A DNA stretch of 6,906 nucleotides from Candidatus Aminicenantota bacterium (lineage in GTDB: Bacteria > Acidobacteriota > Aminicenantia > UBA2199): contig JAPKZM010000167.1 of NCBI GenBank assembly GCA_026393775.1, positions 1-6,906 on the forward strand, read 5' to 3'. Made by a program: the position numbers and the translations under genes. The notes under the pieces were generated by a model. The model saw only the letters and a list, made by a program, of their open reading frames with translations, made no database searches and had not been told where the DNA came from. Of the stretch, positions 1-6,408 are shown piece after piece (positions within the stretch are counted from its first letter, which is position 1; every line of letters begins with the position of its first letter).

Positions 1-780
1 AAGGATACGCAACAGTTTGACCTGCATATTCTGGTTTAGTTCACCCAGTTCATCAAGGAATAGGGTACCTCCGTCTGCAAGTCCCAGATACCCGCCCTTA
101 TCACGTATCGCCCCGGTAAAAGCTCCTTTTTTATAGCCGAAAAGTTCGGATTCGGCCAGGTTTTCTGGGATGGAGGCGCAGTTGACCGAAACCAGGGGCT
201 GGTGCCTGCGTGTGGAGCCGGCATGGATAGCTTGAGCCATGATCTCCTTGCCGGTGCCCGTTTCACCGCTGATCAATATGGTATGGGAGGTGCTCGCGTA
301 TTGTCTGGCCATGCCAATTACTTTGGCCATCTGTTCACTTTTGAATATGAACTTGTCAAATCCGGCCGTGGCGCCGATCTCCTGCTTGAGATGGAAGCAA
401 TCGTCCTGGGCGTGCAGGAAGGCGATAGCCCGTTTCAGGGTCAGGAGCAAGATCTCGGGATTGACCGGCTTTTGCAAAAAATCATGCGCCCCCTTTTTCA
501 TGGATAGGACGGCGGTTTCAATTGAACCGGTGCCGGTCAGCACGATGATGCGATCACGGTATTTTCCGGAATACTGATCCAGAATATCCAGGCCATTGCC
601 ATCGGGTAGGGACAAGTCCAGCAAAATCAGGTCAAAACCGTCGGCGGCCAGTTGGCTTAAAGCCCCGGCCATTGTCGAGCTTTCTGCTACCAGAAACTCG
701 TTTTGCATAAGGAATTTCTTGATCGATTCGCGTAGCGGTTGGTCGTCTTCAACGAGAAGTATGTGCTTTTTGCTTTTCAT
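1..780 (-). CDS. Sigma-54-dependent NtrC-family response regulator (partial, C-terminus missing)
   Basis: This is a DNA-binding response regulator, expected to be phosphorylated by the adjacent kinase and then to activate sigma-54 promoters by ATP hydrolysis. The 260 visible residues start [13 protein letters not shown]. An N-terminal receiver domain (about 5-120) has the acidic pocket E11-D12-D13, phospho-acceptor D55 (LLDLSLPD), T82 and K104 (QKPV). A linker leads into an AAA+ domain from about 146, with Walker A GETGTGKE at 172-179, the sigma-54 contact loop GAFTGA at 219-224, and Walker B GGTLFLDE with D243/E244. The family is usually about 450 residues, so the rest of the AAA+ domain and the C-terminal helix-turn-helix lie beyond the window; the open end is the window edge, not a mutation. 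The ATG at 778-780 follows the kinase stop by 3 bp, and a GAGG (787-790, minus strand) lies 6 nt upstream of it, so the two genes are co-transcribed and probably translationally coupled. The family is certain. The target genes are unknown, because the DNA-binding domain is not visible. Confidence 0.95.
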   Translation of the reverse strand, partial: MKSKKHILLVEDDQPLRESIKKFLMQNEFLVAESSTMAGALSQLAADGFDLILLDLSLPDGNGLDILDQYSGKYRDRIIVLTGTGSIETAVLSMKKGAHDFLQKPVNPEILLLTLKRAIAFLHAQDDCFHLKQEIGATAGFDKFIFKSEQMAKVIGMARQYASTSHTILISGETGTGKEIMAQAIHAGSTRRHQPLVSVNCASIPENLAESELFGYKKGAFTGAIRDKGGYLGLADGGTLFLDELGELNQNMQVKLLRIL

Positions 781-783
781 CCT

Positions 784-1995
784 TTACCTCGCCGGCAGAA
801 TCAGGTTGACCCGCGTGCCTTGCCCGGAACTTTGAATTTCCAAGTCCCCCTTCAGTGTCTTCATGATGCTATAGGAAATATATAACCCCAATCCGGTGCC
901 TTCTTTTTTTGTGGTGAAAAACGGCTGCAAGACTTTGTCCTTGATAGCGGCGGGAATCCCCGGTCCATTATCGGTGATGGAGATGATGTGACGGATATGT
1001 TTGGGCAGATCGTTGTATTCGCTGTAAATGCGGATGACGATTTCTCCGTTTCCCTTTCCGTTCAGCGCTTCCAGGGCGTTGAAAAAGACATTGATGAATA
1101 CCTGCTTCAGTCGGTTGCCGTCGCTGGCCAACTGAATTTCTTTTTCAGCCTGCAGCGTCACTTTCATCCCGGGCGGGATTTTTTTATTCGGGATTTCCTG
1201 CAGGATGCGTTGGCAAAACTCGCGCAGCAACACCGGGGCGATATTCAGCTCCTTGAATTTCGAAAATACCAGCAGGGACTCGATCATTTGATTGGCGCGG
1301 ATGATCTCGTGGTTGATCTTTTCGTAGGCGCTGCTGATTTCTTCCTTCTGCGGGAGCTGGCTTTTTATGGCGGATATCTCAAAAAGTACAGTGGTGAGCG
1401 GCGTGCGCAATTCGTGGGCCAGAGAGGCTGCCATTTGTCCGAGCAGAACCAAACGATCGAACTTGAATAGCCGGTAATAATTCTTATCGTTGGTGAATTC
1501 CATTTGTTCGGCTTCAATCAGTGGGATGAACAGGAGCGCGGCCGTTTGCGCAGCGGCGGCCAGTTCGGGGGCTGACTTCACGGCGCGGACTGCCAGGTTG
1601 ACCAGCAGCAGGCCGCGAAAATAGTTGCGCGCGCGCAGCGGAATGACCAGGTTGAGGGCTTCTTTCCTGAATAAATCGTCGCTGTCACGGTTGAATATGT
1701 CGAAGTGAAAATGGCTTTGAGCTGTATCCAGCAAAAACTCGCTGCGGTTGGTGAAGCTTTCGATCAGGTTGGCTTCTTCGCGGATGAGCGGCAACTCTTT
1801 TTCCCTTGCCTCGCCGCCGGAGTAGGGCCGGAACGAGTTGCCTTCAGGCTCCTTATAATAAAGGATACAGCGGGCCAACGGGAAATATTTTTGCAGGAGA
1901 TGCGGAAATTCGCCTAGAAAGGCGCGGGCGTTGCGCGCGGCTTGAAGCGAAGCGGCAATTTCGGCAACGAATTTGTCCTGGTGCGGAAAACGCAT
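784..1995 (-). CDS. Soluble sensor histidine kinase with GAF-like N-terminal region
   Basis: This autophosphorylating kinase is the likely partner of the response regulator just downstream. With the start chosen here it has 403 residues (MRFPHQDKF...). The first 160 or so residues are probably a GAF-like sensory domain, judged by length and pattern only. The HisKA domain has the phospho-acceptor H194 in SLAHELRTPL. The HATPase_c domain shows the N box (FFNALEAL, N306), G1 box DNGPGI (342-347), F box QPFFTTK (357-363) and G2 box GTGLGLYIS (366-374). All catalytic motifs are intact. There is no signal peptide or convincing membrane helix, so it should act in the cytoplasm on an internal signal. 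An ATG seven codons upstream (2014-2016) is in frame but has no SD sequence and sits about 2 nt from the predicted RNA start. The ATG at 1993-1995 has AGGGG 4 nt upstream. The signal sensed cannot be read from the sequence. Confidence 0.93.
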   Translation of the reverse strand: MRFPHQDKFVAEIAASLQAARNARAFLGEFPHLLQKYFPLARCILYYKEPEGNSFRPYSGGEAREKELPLIREEANLIESFTNRSEFLLDTAQSHFHFDIFNRDSDDLFRKEALNLVIPLRARNYFRGLLLVNLAVRAVKSAPELAAAAQTAALLFIPLIEAEQMEFTNDKNYYRLFKFDRLVLLGQMAASLAHELRTPLTTVLFEISAIKSQLPQKEEISSAYEKINHEIIRANQMIESLLVFSKFKELNIAPVLLREFCQRILQEIPNKKIPPGMKVTLQAEKEIQLASDGNRLKQVFINVFFNALEALNGKGNGEIVIRIYSEYNDLPKHIRHIISITDNGPGIPAAIKDKVLQPFFTTKKEGTGLGLYISYSIMKTLKGDLEIQSSGQGTRVNLILPAR

Positions 1996-1999
1996 ATTT

Positions 2000-2010
2000 C
2001 CCCTGCTCCC
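2000..2010 (-). promoter_or_regulatory. Ribosome binding site that decides the kinase start
   Basis: Read on the minus strand, this is GGGAGCAGGGG. The AGGGG part ends 4 nt before the ATG at 1993-1995, and GGGAG lies 10 nt before it. No purine-rich stretch precedes the alternative ATG at 2014-2016, whose upstream bases are AT-rich. This favours the 403-residue kinase over the 410-residue form. Confidence 0.7.
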
Positions 2011-2024
2011 ATGCATATAATTGA

Positions 2025-2053
2025 ACTATATACTGCCGCGAAAGGCTTGTCAA
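2025..2053 (-). promoter_or_regulatory. Sigma-70-type promoter for the kinase/regulator operon
   Basis: On the minus strand a perfect -35 box TTGACA (2048-2053) is followed by exactly 17 nt and a -10 box TATAGT (2025-2030), one mismatch from TATAAT. The predicted RNA start is an A at about 2018, giving a leader of about 22 nt to the ATG at 1993-1995. This is a strong match to a housekeeping promoter and suggests substantial basal expression of the two-component system. It was read by eye; no start-site data are available. Confidence 0.75.
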
Positions 2054-2067
2054 ACTCCGCTTTTCCC

Positions 2068-2096
2068 TTGATTTTTATGGTCAGCTGTGTTAGTTT
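2068..2096 (+). promoter_or_regulatory. Candidate weak promoter for the gcv operon
   Basis: TTGATT (2068-2073, 4 of 6 consensus bases) is followed by a 17-nt spacer and TAGTTT (2091-2096, 3 of 6), with a TG at 2088-2089 in the extended -10 position. An AT-rich TTTATAAATT follows directly and offers other -10 registers. The predicted RNA start near 2103 leaves a leader of about 19 nt. The match is poor, which would fit a promoter that needs an activator, but that is inference. Confidence 0.35.
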
Positions 2097-2121
2097 ATAA
2101 ATTTGTTTTTGGAGAAAAAAA

Positions 2122-3213
2122 ATGAAAAAAACCAAAATCAATGAAGCGCATTATATTCTCAAAGCAAAAATGGTCGAATTCTGCGGCTGGGACCTGCCGA
2201 TCCAGTACTCGGGGGTGAATACCGAGCACATGGCCGTCCGTACCACGGGCGGAATTTTTGATGTCAGCCACATGGGCGAGATCTGGTTCCGCGGCAAGGA
2301 TGCCTTGAAAGCCGTTCAGTACCTGACCTCCAATGACGCCGCGAAGCTGCAGCCGGGAAAGATCCAGTACACGGCCTTGTTGACCGAGAAGGGCTGCTTC
2401 GTGGATGACCTGCTGGTCTACATGATGAATGAAAACGAATACCTGCTGGTGGTCAATGCCGCCAACATCGAGAAAGACTTCCAATGGATGAAAAAAAATA
2501 CGGCCCAGTTCGCCGTGCAGGTTGAAAACCGCAGCGAAGAGTATTCGCAGATCGCCGTGCAGGGACCGGTATCGGAAAAGCTTTTGCGGGAATTCACCGA
2601 TACCGACCTCTCTACCATCGCCTATTACAATTTCAGCATGGCCCGGGTGTCGGGACTCGAAGCCATTGTCTCCCGTACCGGCTATACCGGCGAGGACGGC
2701 TTTGAAATTTATTTCCGTTCGGACGCCGCCGCGGCCAGCAAATTATTCCTGGCCCTGGCTGAAAAAGGCGAAAAATACGACGCCCTGCCGGCCGGGCTCG
2801 GGGCCCGGGACACCCTGCGTCTGGAAGCTAAAATGGCTCTCTACGGCAACGATATCGATGACAGCCACACGGTACTGGAAGCGGACCTGGGCTGGATTTT
2901 AAGGCTCAATAAAGATCCTTTCATCGGCCGGGATTTTCTGGCCAGGCAAAAGGCCGAGGGTATCCGCCGCAAACTGATCGGTTTTGAACTGCTGGACAAG
3001 GGGATCGCTCGCCATGGTTATCCGGTCTATGTGCTGGGTAAGGAATTCGCGACTGTTACTTCGGGAACCTTCGTCCCGTTCTTAAAGAAACCCATCGGCC
3101 TGGCGTACCTCCCGGTGGAAAGCGCCGCGATCGACAGTGAATTCGAGATCGGTATCCGCGAAAGGCGGGCGGCCGCAAAAGTTGTGAAAACACCTTTTTA
3201 TACAAAGAAATAA
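2122..3213 (+). CDS. gcvT: Glycine cleavage system T protein (aminomethyltransferase)
   Basis: GcvT (EC 2.1.2.10) takes the aminomethyl group from the lipoyl arm of H protein, makes 5,10-methylene-tetrahydrofolate and releases ammonia; it is cytoplasmic. The product is 363 residues, normal for the family. Signatures include FDVSHMGE (46-53), the folate-site DD pair D95/D96 in GCFVDDLLVY that includes the catalytic Asp, SRTGYTGEDGFEIY (184-197), GARDTLRLEAKMALYGNDI (227-245) and, in the C-terminal barrel, TSGTFVPFLKKPIGLAY (313-329). A Cys occupies position 21 (EFCGW), where Gly or Ala is common in homologues I recall; this should be harmless. The ATG is preceded by GGAG (2111-2114) with a 7-nt spacer, and the N-terminus MKKTKINEAH aligns with the usual family start. 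It is the first gene of the operon, 13 bp before gcvH. The related folate-binding YgfZ proteins and dimethylglycine dehydrogenases are excluded by the intact motifs and by the neighbours. Confidence 0.97.
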   Translation: MKKTKINEAHYILKAKMVEFCGWDLPIQYSGVNTEHMAVRTTGGIFDVSHMGEIWFRGKDALKAVQYLTSNDAAKLQPGKIQYTALLTEKGCFVDDLLVYMMNENEYLLVVNAANIEKDFQWMKKNTAQFAVQVENRSEEYSQIAVQGPVSEKLLREFTDTDLSTIAYYNFSMARVSGLEAIVSRTGYTGEDGFEIYFRSDAAAASKLFLALAEKGEKYDALPAGLGARDTLRLEAKMALYGNDIDDSHTVLEADLGWILRLNKDPFIGRDFLARQKAEGIRRKLIGFELLDKGIARHGYPVYVLGKEFATVTSGTFVPFLKKPIGLAYLPVESAAIDSEFEIGIRERRAAAKVVKTPFYTKK

Positions 3214-3226
3214 GCAGGAGGAATGA

Positions 3227-3616
3227 ATGGAATTAGAAAAATTGCTTTTTACCAAGGAGCATGAATGGGTCCGCCTGGAAGGCGACAGTGCCATGGTCGG
3301 CATCACCGATTACGCCCAGCACGAACTGGGAGACGTCGTCTATGTCGAACTTCCCGGCTTGGGCAAGGAATTGAAAAAAGGTGACCCCTCCGCCAATATT
3401 GAATCGGTCAAGGCTGTTTCCGATGTGTTCGCTCCGCTGTCCGGAACGATCATCGAGGTCAACCCCAAGCTGGCTGCCAACCCGGAACTTGTCAACCAGG
3501 AACCTTACAGCGAGGGTTCCCTTTTTAAAATGAAAATAAAGCAGCCGGATGAAGTGAAAGAGCTCTTGGATCATAAAAAATACGAGGAATATTTGCGGGG
3601 AATCGCCGGAGAATGA
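3227..3616 (+). CDS. gcvH: Glycine cleavage system H protein (lipoyl carrier)
   Basis: This is the small lipoylated shuttle protein that moves the aminomethyl group from P protein to T protein and the reducing equivalents to L protein. It has 129 residues, the standard size. The N-terminus FTKEHEWVRLEGDSAMVGIT (8-27) is the classic start of the lipoyl fold. The lipoylation site is K62 in ESVKAVSDVFAP (59-70), and the C-terminal part has the usual NPELVNQEPYSEG segment. A strong SD sequence AGGAGG (3216-3221) lies 5 nt before the ATG; the out-of-frame ATG at 3223-3225 is not the start. The gene sits 13 bp after gcvT and 3 bp before gcvPA. Nothing needed for lipoylation is missing, but the genes for lipoate synthesis or transfer are not in the window. 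Confidence 0.98.
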   Translation: MELEKLLFTKEHEWVRLEGDSAMVGITDYAQHELGDVVYVELPGLGKELKKGDPSANIESVKAVSDVFAPLSGTIIEVNPKLAANPELVNQEPYSEGSLFKMKIKQPDEVKELLDHKKYEEYLRGIAGE

Positions 3617-3619
3617 AAA

Positions 3620-4969
3620 ATGAGATATTTGCCTCTTACTGATACGGCCAGAGAGGAAATCAAGAAAGCCATCGGTATTGACGACAGCAAAGAGCTTTTC
3701 AAATCCATCCCGGCGGACAAGTCGTATTTCGACCTCGCCGCCATCCCGTCCGCCCTATCCGAACCAGAATTGATCGCCGAATTCAAGGCCATGGGCCGCA
3801 AAAACTTGTTCCCGGGCTACCTCAGTTTCCTGGGCTCCGGCGCGTACGCCCATTTTATCCCCGAGGTGGTCGCCTACCTCAGCGCCAAGGGAGAGTTTTT
3901 GACCCCGTACACACCGTACCAGCCCGAGGTCAGTCAGGGCAACTTGCAGGCCATTTTTGAATACCAGACCATGATGACCATGCTCACCGGCCTGGATGTG
4001 GCCAACGCTTCCCTGTATGACGGCGCTACCGCCGTTGCCGAGGCCGTGCTGCTGGCCGTGCGCAAATCGGGCCGGCAGCGCATCTTGCTGGCGGACAGCC
4101 TTCATCCCGAATATTCGGCTGTCGTCCGCACCTACACGCAGAACTTGCCCATCGAACTGGTGACCGTGAACGTGAACGAAGCGGACGGCCGGATAAACCT
4201 CAACGACCTGCAAGCCAAGCTGAACGACCAGACGGCGGCCCTGGTTTTCCAGTCGCCCAATTTCCTGGGCGTGGTGGAAGACAGCGCTGTGTTGGCGCAG
4301 GCCGTGCATCCGCAGCACGCCTACGCCGTCCAGGCCGTAGCCGAGGCCATGTCCCTGGCTTACCTGCGCCCGGCGGCGGATTTCGCGGTCGACGTGGTGG
4401 CGGGCGAAGCCCAGAGCTTCGGACTGTCCCTGGGCTTCGGCGGTCCTTACCTGGGGTTCATGACCGCCCGGGAAGAATTTCTCAGGCAAATGCCGGGGCG
4501 AATCGTCGGCCAGACCAAGGACTTGGATGGAAAAAGGGGATATGTGCTGACCCTTTCCACCCGTGAACAGCACATCAAGCGCGAGAAAGCAACGTCGAAC
4601 ATCTGCAGCAACGAAGCCTGGTGCGCCCTGCGCGCCGGCATGTATCTGGCCACCATGGGCAAGGACGGCTTGGCCCTGGCCGCCGGCGACAGCCATTTGC
4701 ATGCCGCCTACTTCGTCAGCAAAGCCGCCAAAAGCCGGCAGGTCAGGATCGTTTATCAGAAGAATTTTTACAACGAGGTGCTGTTGGAAATCAAGAAAGG
4801 CACGGCCGAAGCCTTCCTGACGGCGCTGAAAAAAAACAAGATATTGGCCGGTGTTCCTTTGAACTGGTTCTATCCGACCGTCAGCAACCGAGTGCTTCTC
4901 GCCTTCAGCGAGGTGCACAGCCGGGAAGACATCGATCGCCTGCTGCAGGCGATGGGAGAATATTCATGA
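3620..4969 (+). CDS. gcvPA: Glycine dehydrogenase (decarboxylating) subunit 1
   Basis: This is the N-terminal half of the two-part P protein (EC 1.4.4.2), which with GcvPB decarboxylates glycine and loads the aminomethyl group onto H protein. It has 449 residues, normal for GcvPA. Hallmarks are FPGYLSFLGSGAYAHFIP (64-81), TPYTPYQPEVSQGNLQAIFE (95-114), NASLYDGATA (129-138), GEAQSFG (262-268), FGGPYLGFM (273-281), MPGRIVGQTKD (291-301) and LSTREQHIKREKATSNICSN (312-331). As in the family, the PLP lysine is not here but on GcvPB, so neither subunit should work alone. The ATG follows the gcvH stop by 3 bp, with GGAG (3608-3611) inside the end of gcvH as its SD. Its TGA overlaps the gcvPB ATG by 4 bases (ATGA, 4966-4969), which favours coupled translation and equal subunit amounts. 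Confidence 0.97.
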   Translation: MRYLPLTDTAREEIKKAIGIDDSKELFKSIPADKSYFDLAAIPSALSEPELIAEFKAMGRKNLFPGYLSFLGSGAYAHFIPEVVAYLSAKGEFLTPYTPYQPEVSQGNLQAIFEYQTMMTMLTGLDVANASLYDGATAVAEAVLLAVRKSGRQRILLADSLHPEYSAVVRTYTQNLPIELVTVNVNEADGRINLNDLQAKLNDQTAALVFQSPNFLGVVEDSAVLAQAVHPQHAYAVQAVAEAMSLAYLRPAADFAVDVVAGEAQSFGLSLGFGGPYLGFMTAREEFLRQMPGRIVGQTKDLDGKRGYVLTLSTREQHIKREKATSNICSNEAWCALRAGMYLATMGKDGLALAAGDSHLHAAYFVSKAAKSRQVRIVYQKNFYNEVLLEIKKGTAEAFLTALKKNKILAGVPLNWFYPTVSNRVLLAFSEVHSREDIDRLLQAMGEYS

Positions 4970-6408
4970 GCCCGCTACCTGACCTGATCTTCGAAATAAG
5001 CCGCGAGGGCAAGACGGCTCACGGCCTGGGCGCGAGCAGGGTCCAATCCAAGCCGGCCATCGACCCGGGCTTGCTCCGGACGGCCATCGCCGGTTTTCCC
5101 CAGGTATCCGAGGTGGAAATCGTCCGCCATTACATGGCTTTGGCGCGGCTCAATTATTCGCTCGACCAAGGCTTGTACCCCCTGGGGTCCTGCACCATGA
5201 AATACAATCCCAAGATCAATGAAAAACTGGCCGCCAGCGAAGAATTCCAGGCCCACCCCTACACGCCGCACGAGCTGGTCCAGGGCAACCTGGAATTGAT
5301 GGCGCGCTTGGAAGAATGGCTGGTGGCACTGACCGGCATGGCCGGTTTTACCTGCGCCCCGGCGGCCGGAGCCCACGGTGAATTCACCGGCATGCTCATC
5401 GTCAGGAAATACCTGAAGGAGAAAGGTGATCCGCGGCGGGTGGTGCTGATACCCGATTCGGCGCATGGCACCAACCCGAGTTCCGCCCATTTCGCCGGCT
5501 ATGAGATCCGGGAAATTCCCAGTAACGCCGAGGGCATCATCGACGTCGAAGGCCTGCGCCCTTTTCTCAAGAATGACGTGGCCGCCTTGATGATGACCAA
5601 TCCCAACACGCTGGGCATTTTTGAAAAAAACATCACGGCCATCGCCGACGCCCTTCATGCCAATGGTTCGCTTTTGTACATGGATGGGGCCAATTTGAAT
5701 GCGTTGCTGGGCATCGTCCGGCCGGGCGACCTCGGGGTCGATGTCATGCACATCAACCTGCATAAGACCTTCGCCACTCCCCACGGCGGCGGCGGCCCCG
5801 GTTCCGGACCGGTCGGTGTGGCCGCCCATTTGCTGCCCTATCTCCCCGTGCCGCGAGTGGTCAAGGACGGCGGCAAGTACGGAGTCGTTTTCGCCGCTCC
5901 GCATTCGATCGGGCGGATAAAGAATTTTTACGGCCAGTTCCTGGTCATGGTCCGGGCCCTGGCTTACCTGTGTTCGTTGGGCCGGGAAAATGTCCGGCAA
6001 GTGGCCGAAGACGCAGTCCTGAATGCCAATTACCTGCGGAAAAAACTGCAGGACGTCCTCGACCTGCCGTATCCGACCGCTACCTTGCACGAAGTGGTTT
6101 TCTCAGACAAGAACCTTCCGGTAAAGACGCTCGATATCGCCAAAAGGCTGCTCGACTACGGCTTCCATCCATTCACCATTTATTTCCCGCTGATCGTCCA
6201 CGGGGCGATGATGATCGAACCCACCGAGACGGAGAGCAAGGAGACCCTGGACGAATTCATCGCGGTCATGAAAAAGATACTCCTGGAGGCCCGCGAGCAA
6301 CCCGACCTGTTGCTCCAGGCTCCGCGGCAGACGCCGGTGCGCCGTTTGGATGAAACCCTGGCCGCCCGTCAGCCGGTCTTGAAATGGCACAAGGGAGAAA
6401 ACCGTTGA
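4966..6408 (+). CDS. gcvPB: Glycine dehydrogenase (decarboxylating) subunit 2, PLP-binding
   Basis: This is the C-terminal half of the split P protein and carries the cofactor. The 480-residue product ([15 protein letters not shown]...) is of normal length. The PLP Schiff-base lysine is K267 in [19 protein letters not shown] (264-282). Other signatures are [13 protein letters not shown] (71-83), [13 protein letters not shown] (130-142), [11 protein letters not shown] (165-175), [12 protein letters not shown] (209-220) and [14 protein letters not shown] (418-431). The frame is open much further upstream (an ATG occurs at 4621), but that extension lies wholly inside gcvPA and its translation has no family resemblance. 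The ATG at 4966 has GGGAG (4954-4958) 7 nt upstream and gives the canonical N-terminus. It overlaps the gcvPA stop by 4 bases at one end and the glyQ TTG start by 4 bases at the other. Confidence 0.97.
   Translation: MSPLPDLIFEISREGKTAHGLGASRVQSKPAIDPGLLRTAIAGFPQVSEVEIVRHYMALARLNYSLDQGLYPLGSCTMKYNPKINEKLAASEEFQAHPYTPHELVQGNLELMARLEEWLVALTGMAGFTCAPAAGAHGEFTGMLIVRKYLKEKGDPRRVVLIPDSAHGTNPSSAHFAGYEIREIPSNAEGIIDVEGLRPFLKNDVAALMMTNPNTLGIFEKNITAIADALHANGSLLYMDGANLNALLGIVRPGDLGVDVMHINLHKTFATPHGGGGPGSGPVGVAAHLLPYLPVPRVVKDGGKYGVVFAAPHSIGRIKNFYGQFLVMVRALAYLCSLGRENVRQVAEDAVLNANYLRKKLQDVLDLPYPTATLHEVVFSDKNLPVKTLDIAKRLLDYGFHPFTIYFPLIVHGAMMIEPTETESKETLDEFIAVMKKILLEAREQPDLLLQAPRQTPVRRLDETLAARQPVLKWHKGENR
6391..6397 (+). 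promoter_or_regulatory. Ribosome binding site supporting the TTG start of glyQ
   Basis: AAGGGAG lies inside the last codons of gcvPB, 7 nt before the TTG at 6405-6407. Spacing and strength match the SD of gcvPB (GGGAG with a 7-nt spacer). This supports TTG as the true start, since the next in-frame ATG is about 33 codons further on, inside conserved sequence. Confidence 0.75.

Larger units (their letters stand above)
1996..2121. other. Divergent intergenic control region
   Basis: This 126-bp gap separates the leftward two-component operon from the rightward glycine cleavage operon. It holds the kinase promoter and a weaker candidate gcv promoter, whose -35 boxes (2048-2053 and 2068-2073) point away from each other with 14 bp between them. 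A protein bound there could affect both operons. A small CAGCTG palindrome lies at 2082-2087, within the gcv promoter spacer. No glycine riboswitch or good sigma-54 (-24/-12) promoter was recognised. Confidence 0.6.

Noticed and set aside
1996..2016. Seven extra kinase codons from the ATG at 2014-2016
   Set aside because: There is no SD before this ATG, and it lies about 2 nt from the predicted RNA start; the second ATG is better supported.
2082..2087. CAGCTG palindrome as an operator
   Set aside because: Six bases with no second copy or longer dyad around it is expected by chance; noted only as part of the control region.
1996..2121. Sigma-54 (-24/-12) promoter in the divergent region
   Set aside because: TGG at 2078-2080 looked like a -24 element, but the bases at the -12 position are TA rather than GC. 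The minus strand gave no better match.
3755..4918. Long open frame (387 codons) on the minus strand opposite gcvPA
   Set aside because: It lies wholly antisense to a well-conserved gene, its translation is rich in His, Gln and Gly with no family resemblance, and it is explained by the GC-rich codon pattern of gcvPA.
4621..4965. N-terminal extension of gcvPB from an upstream in-frame ATG
   Set aside because: It runs entirely inside gcvPA, has no resemblance to the family, and the ATG at 4966 has a good SD and gives the normal N-terminus.
4975..6090. Long open frame (371 codons) on the minus strand opposite gcvPB
   Set aside because: This too is a codon-bias shadow of a certain gene, with no SD sequence or recognisable domain.
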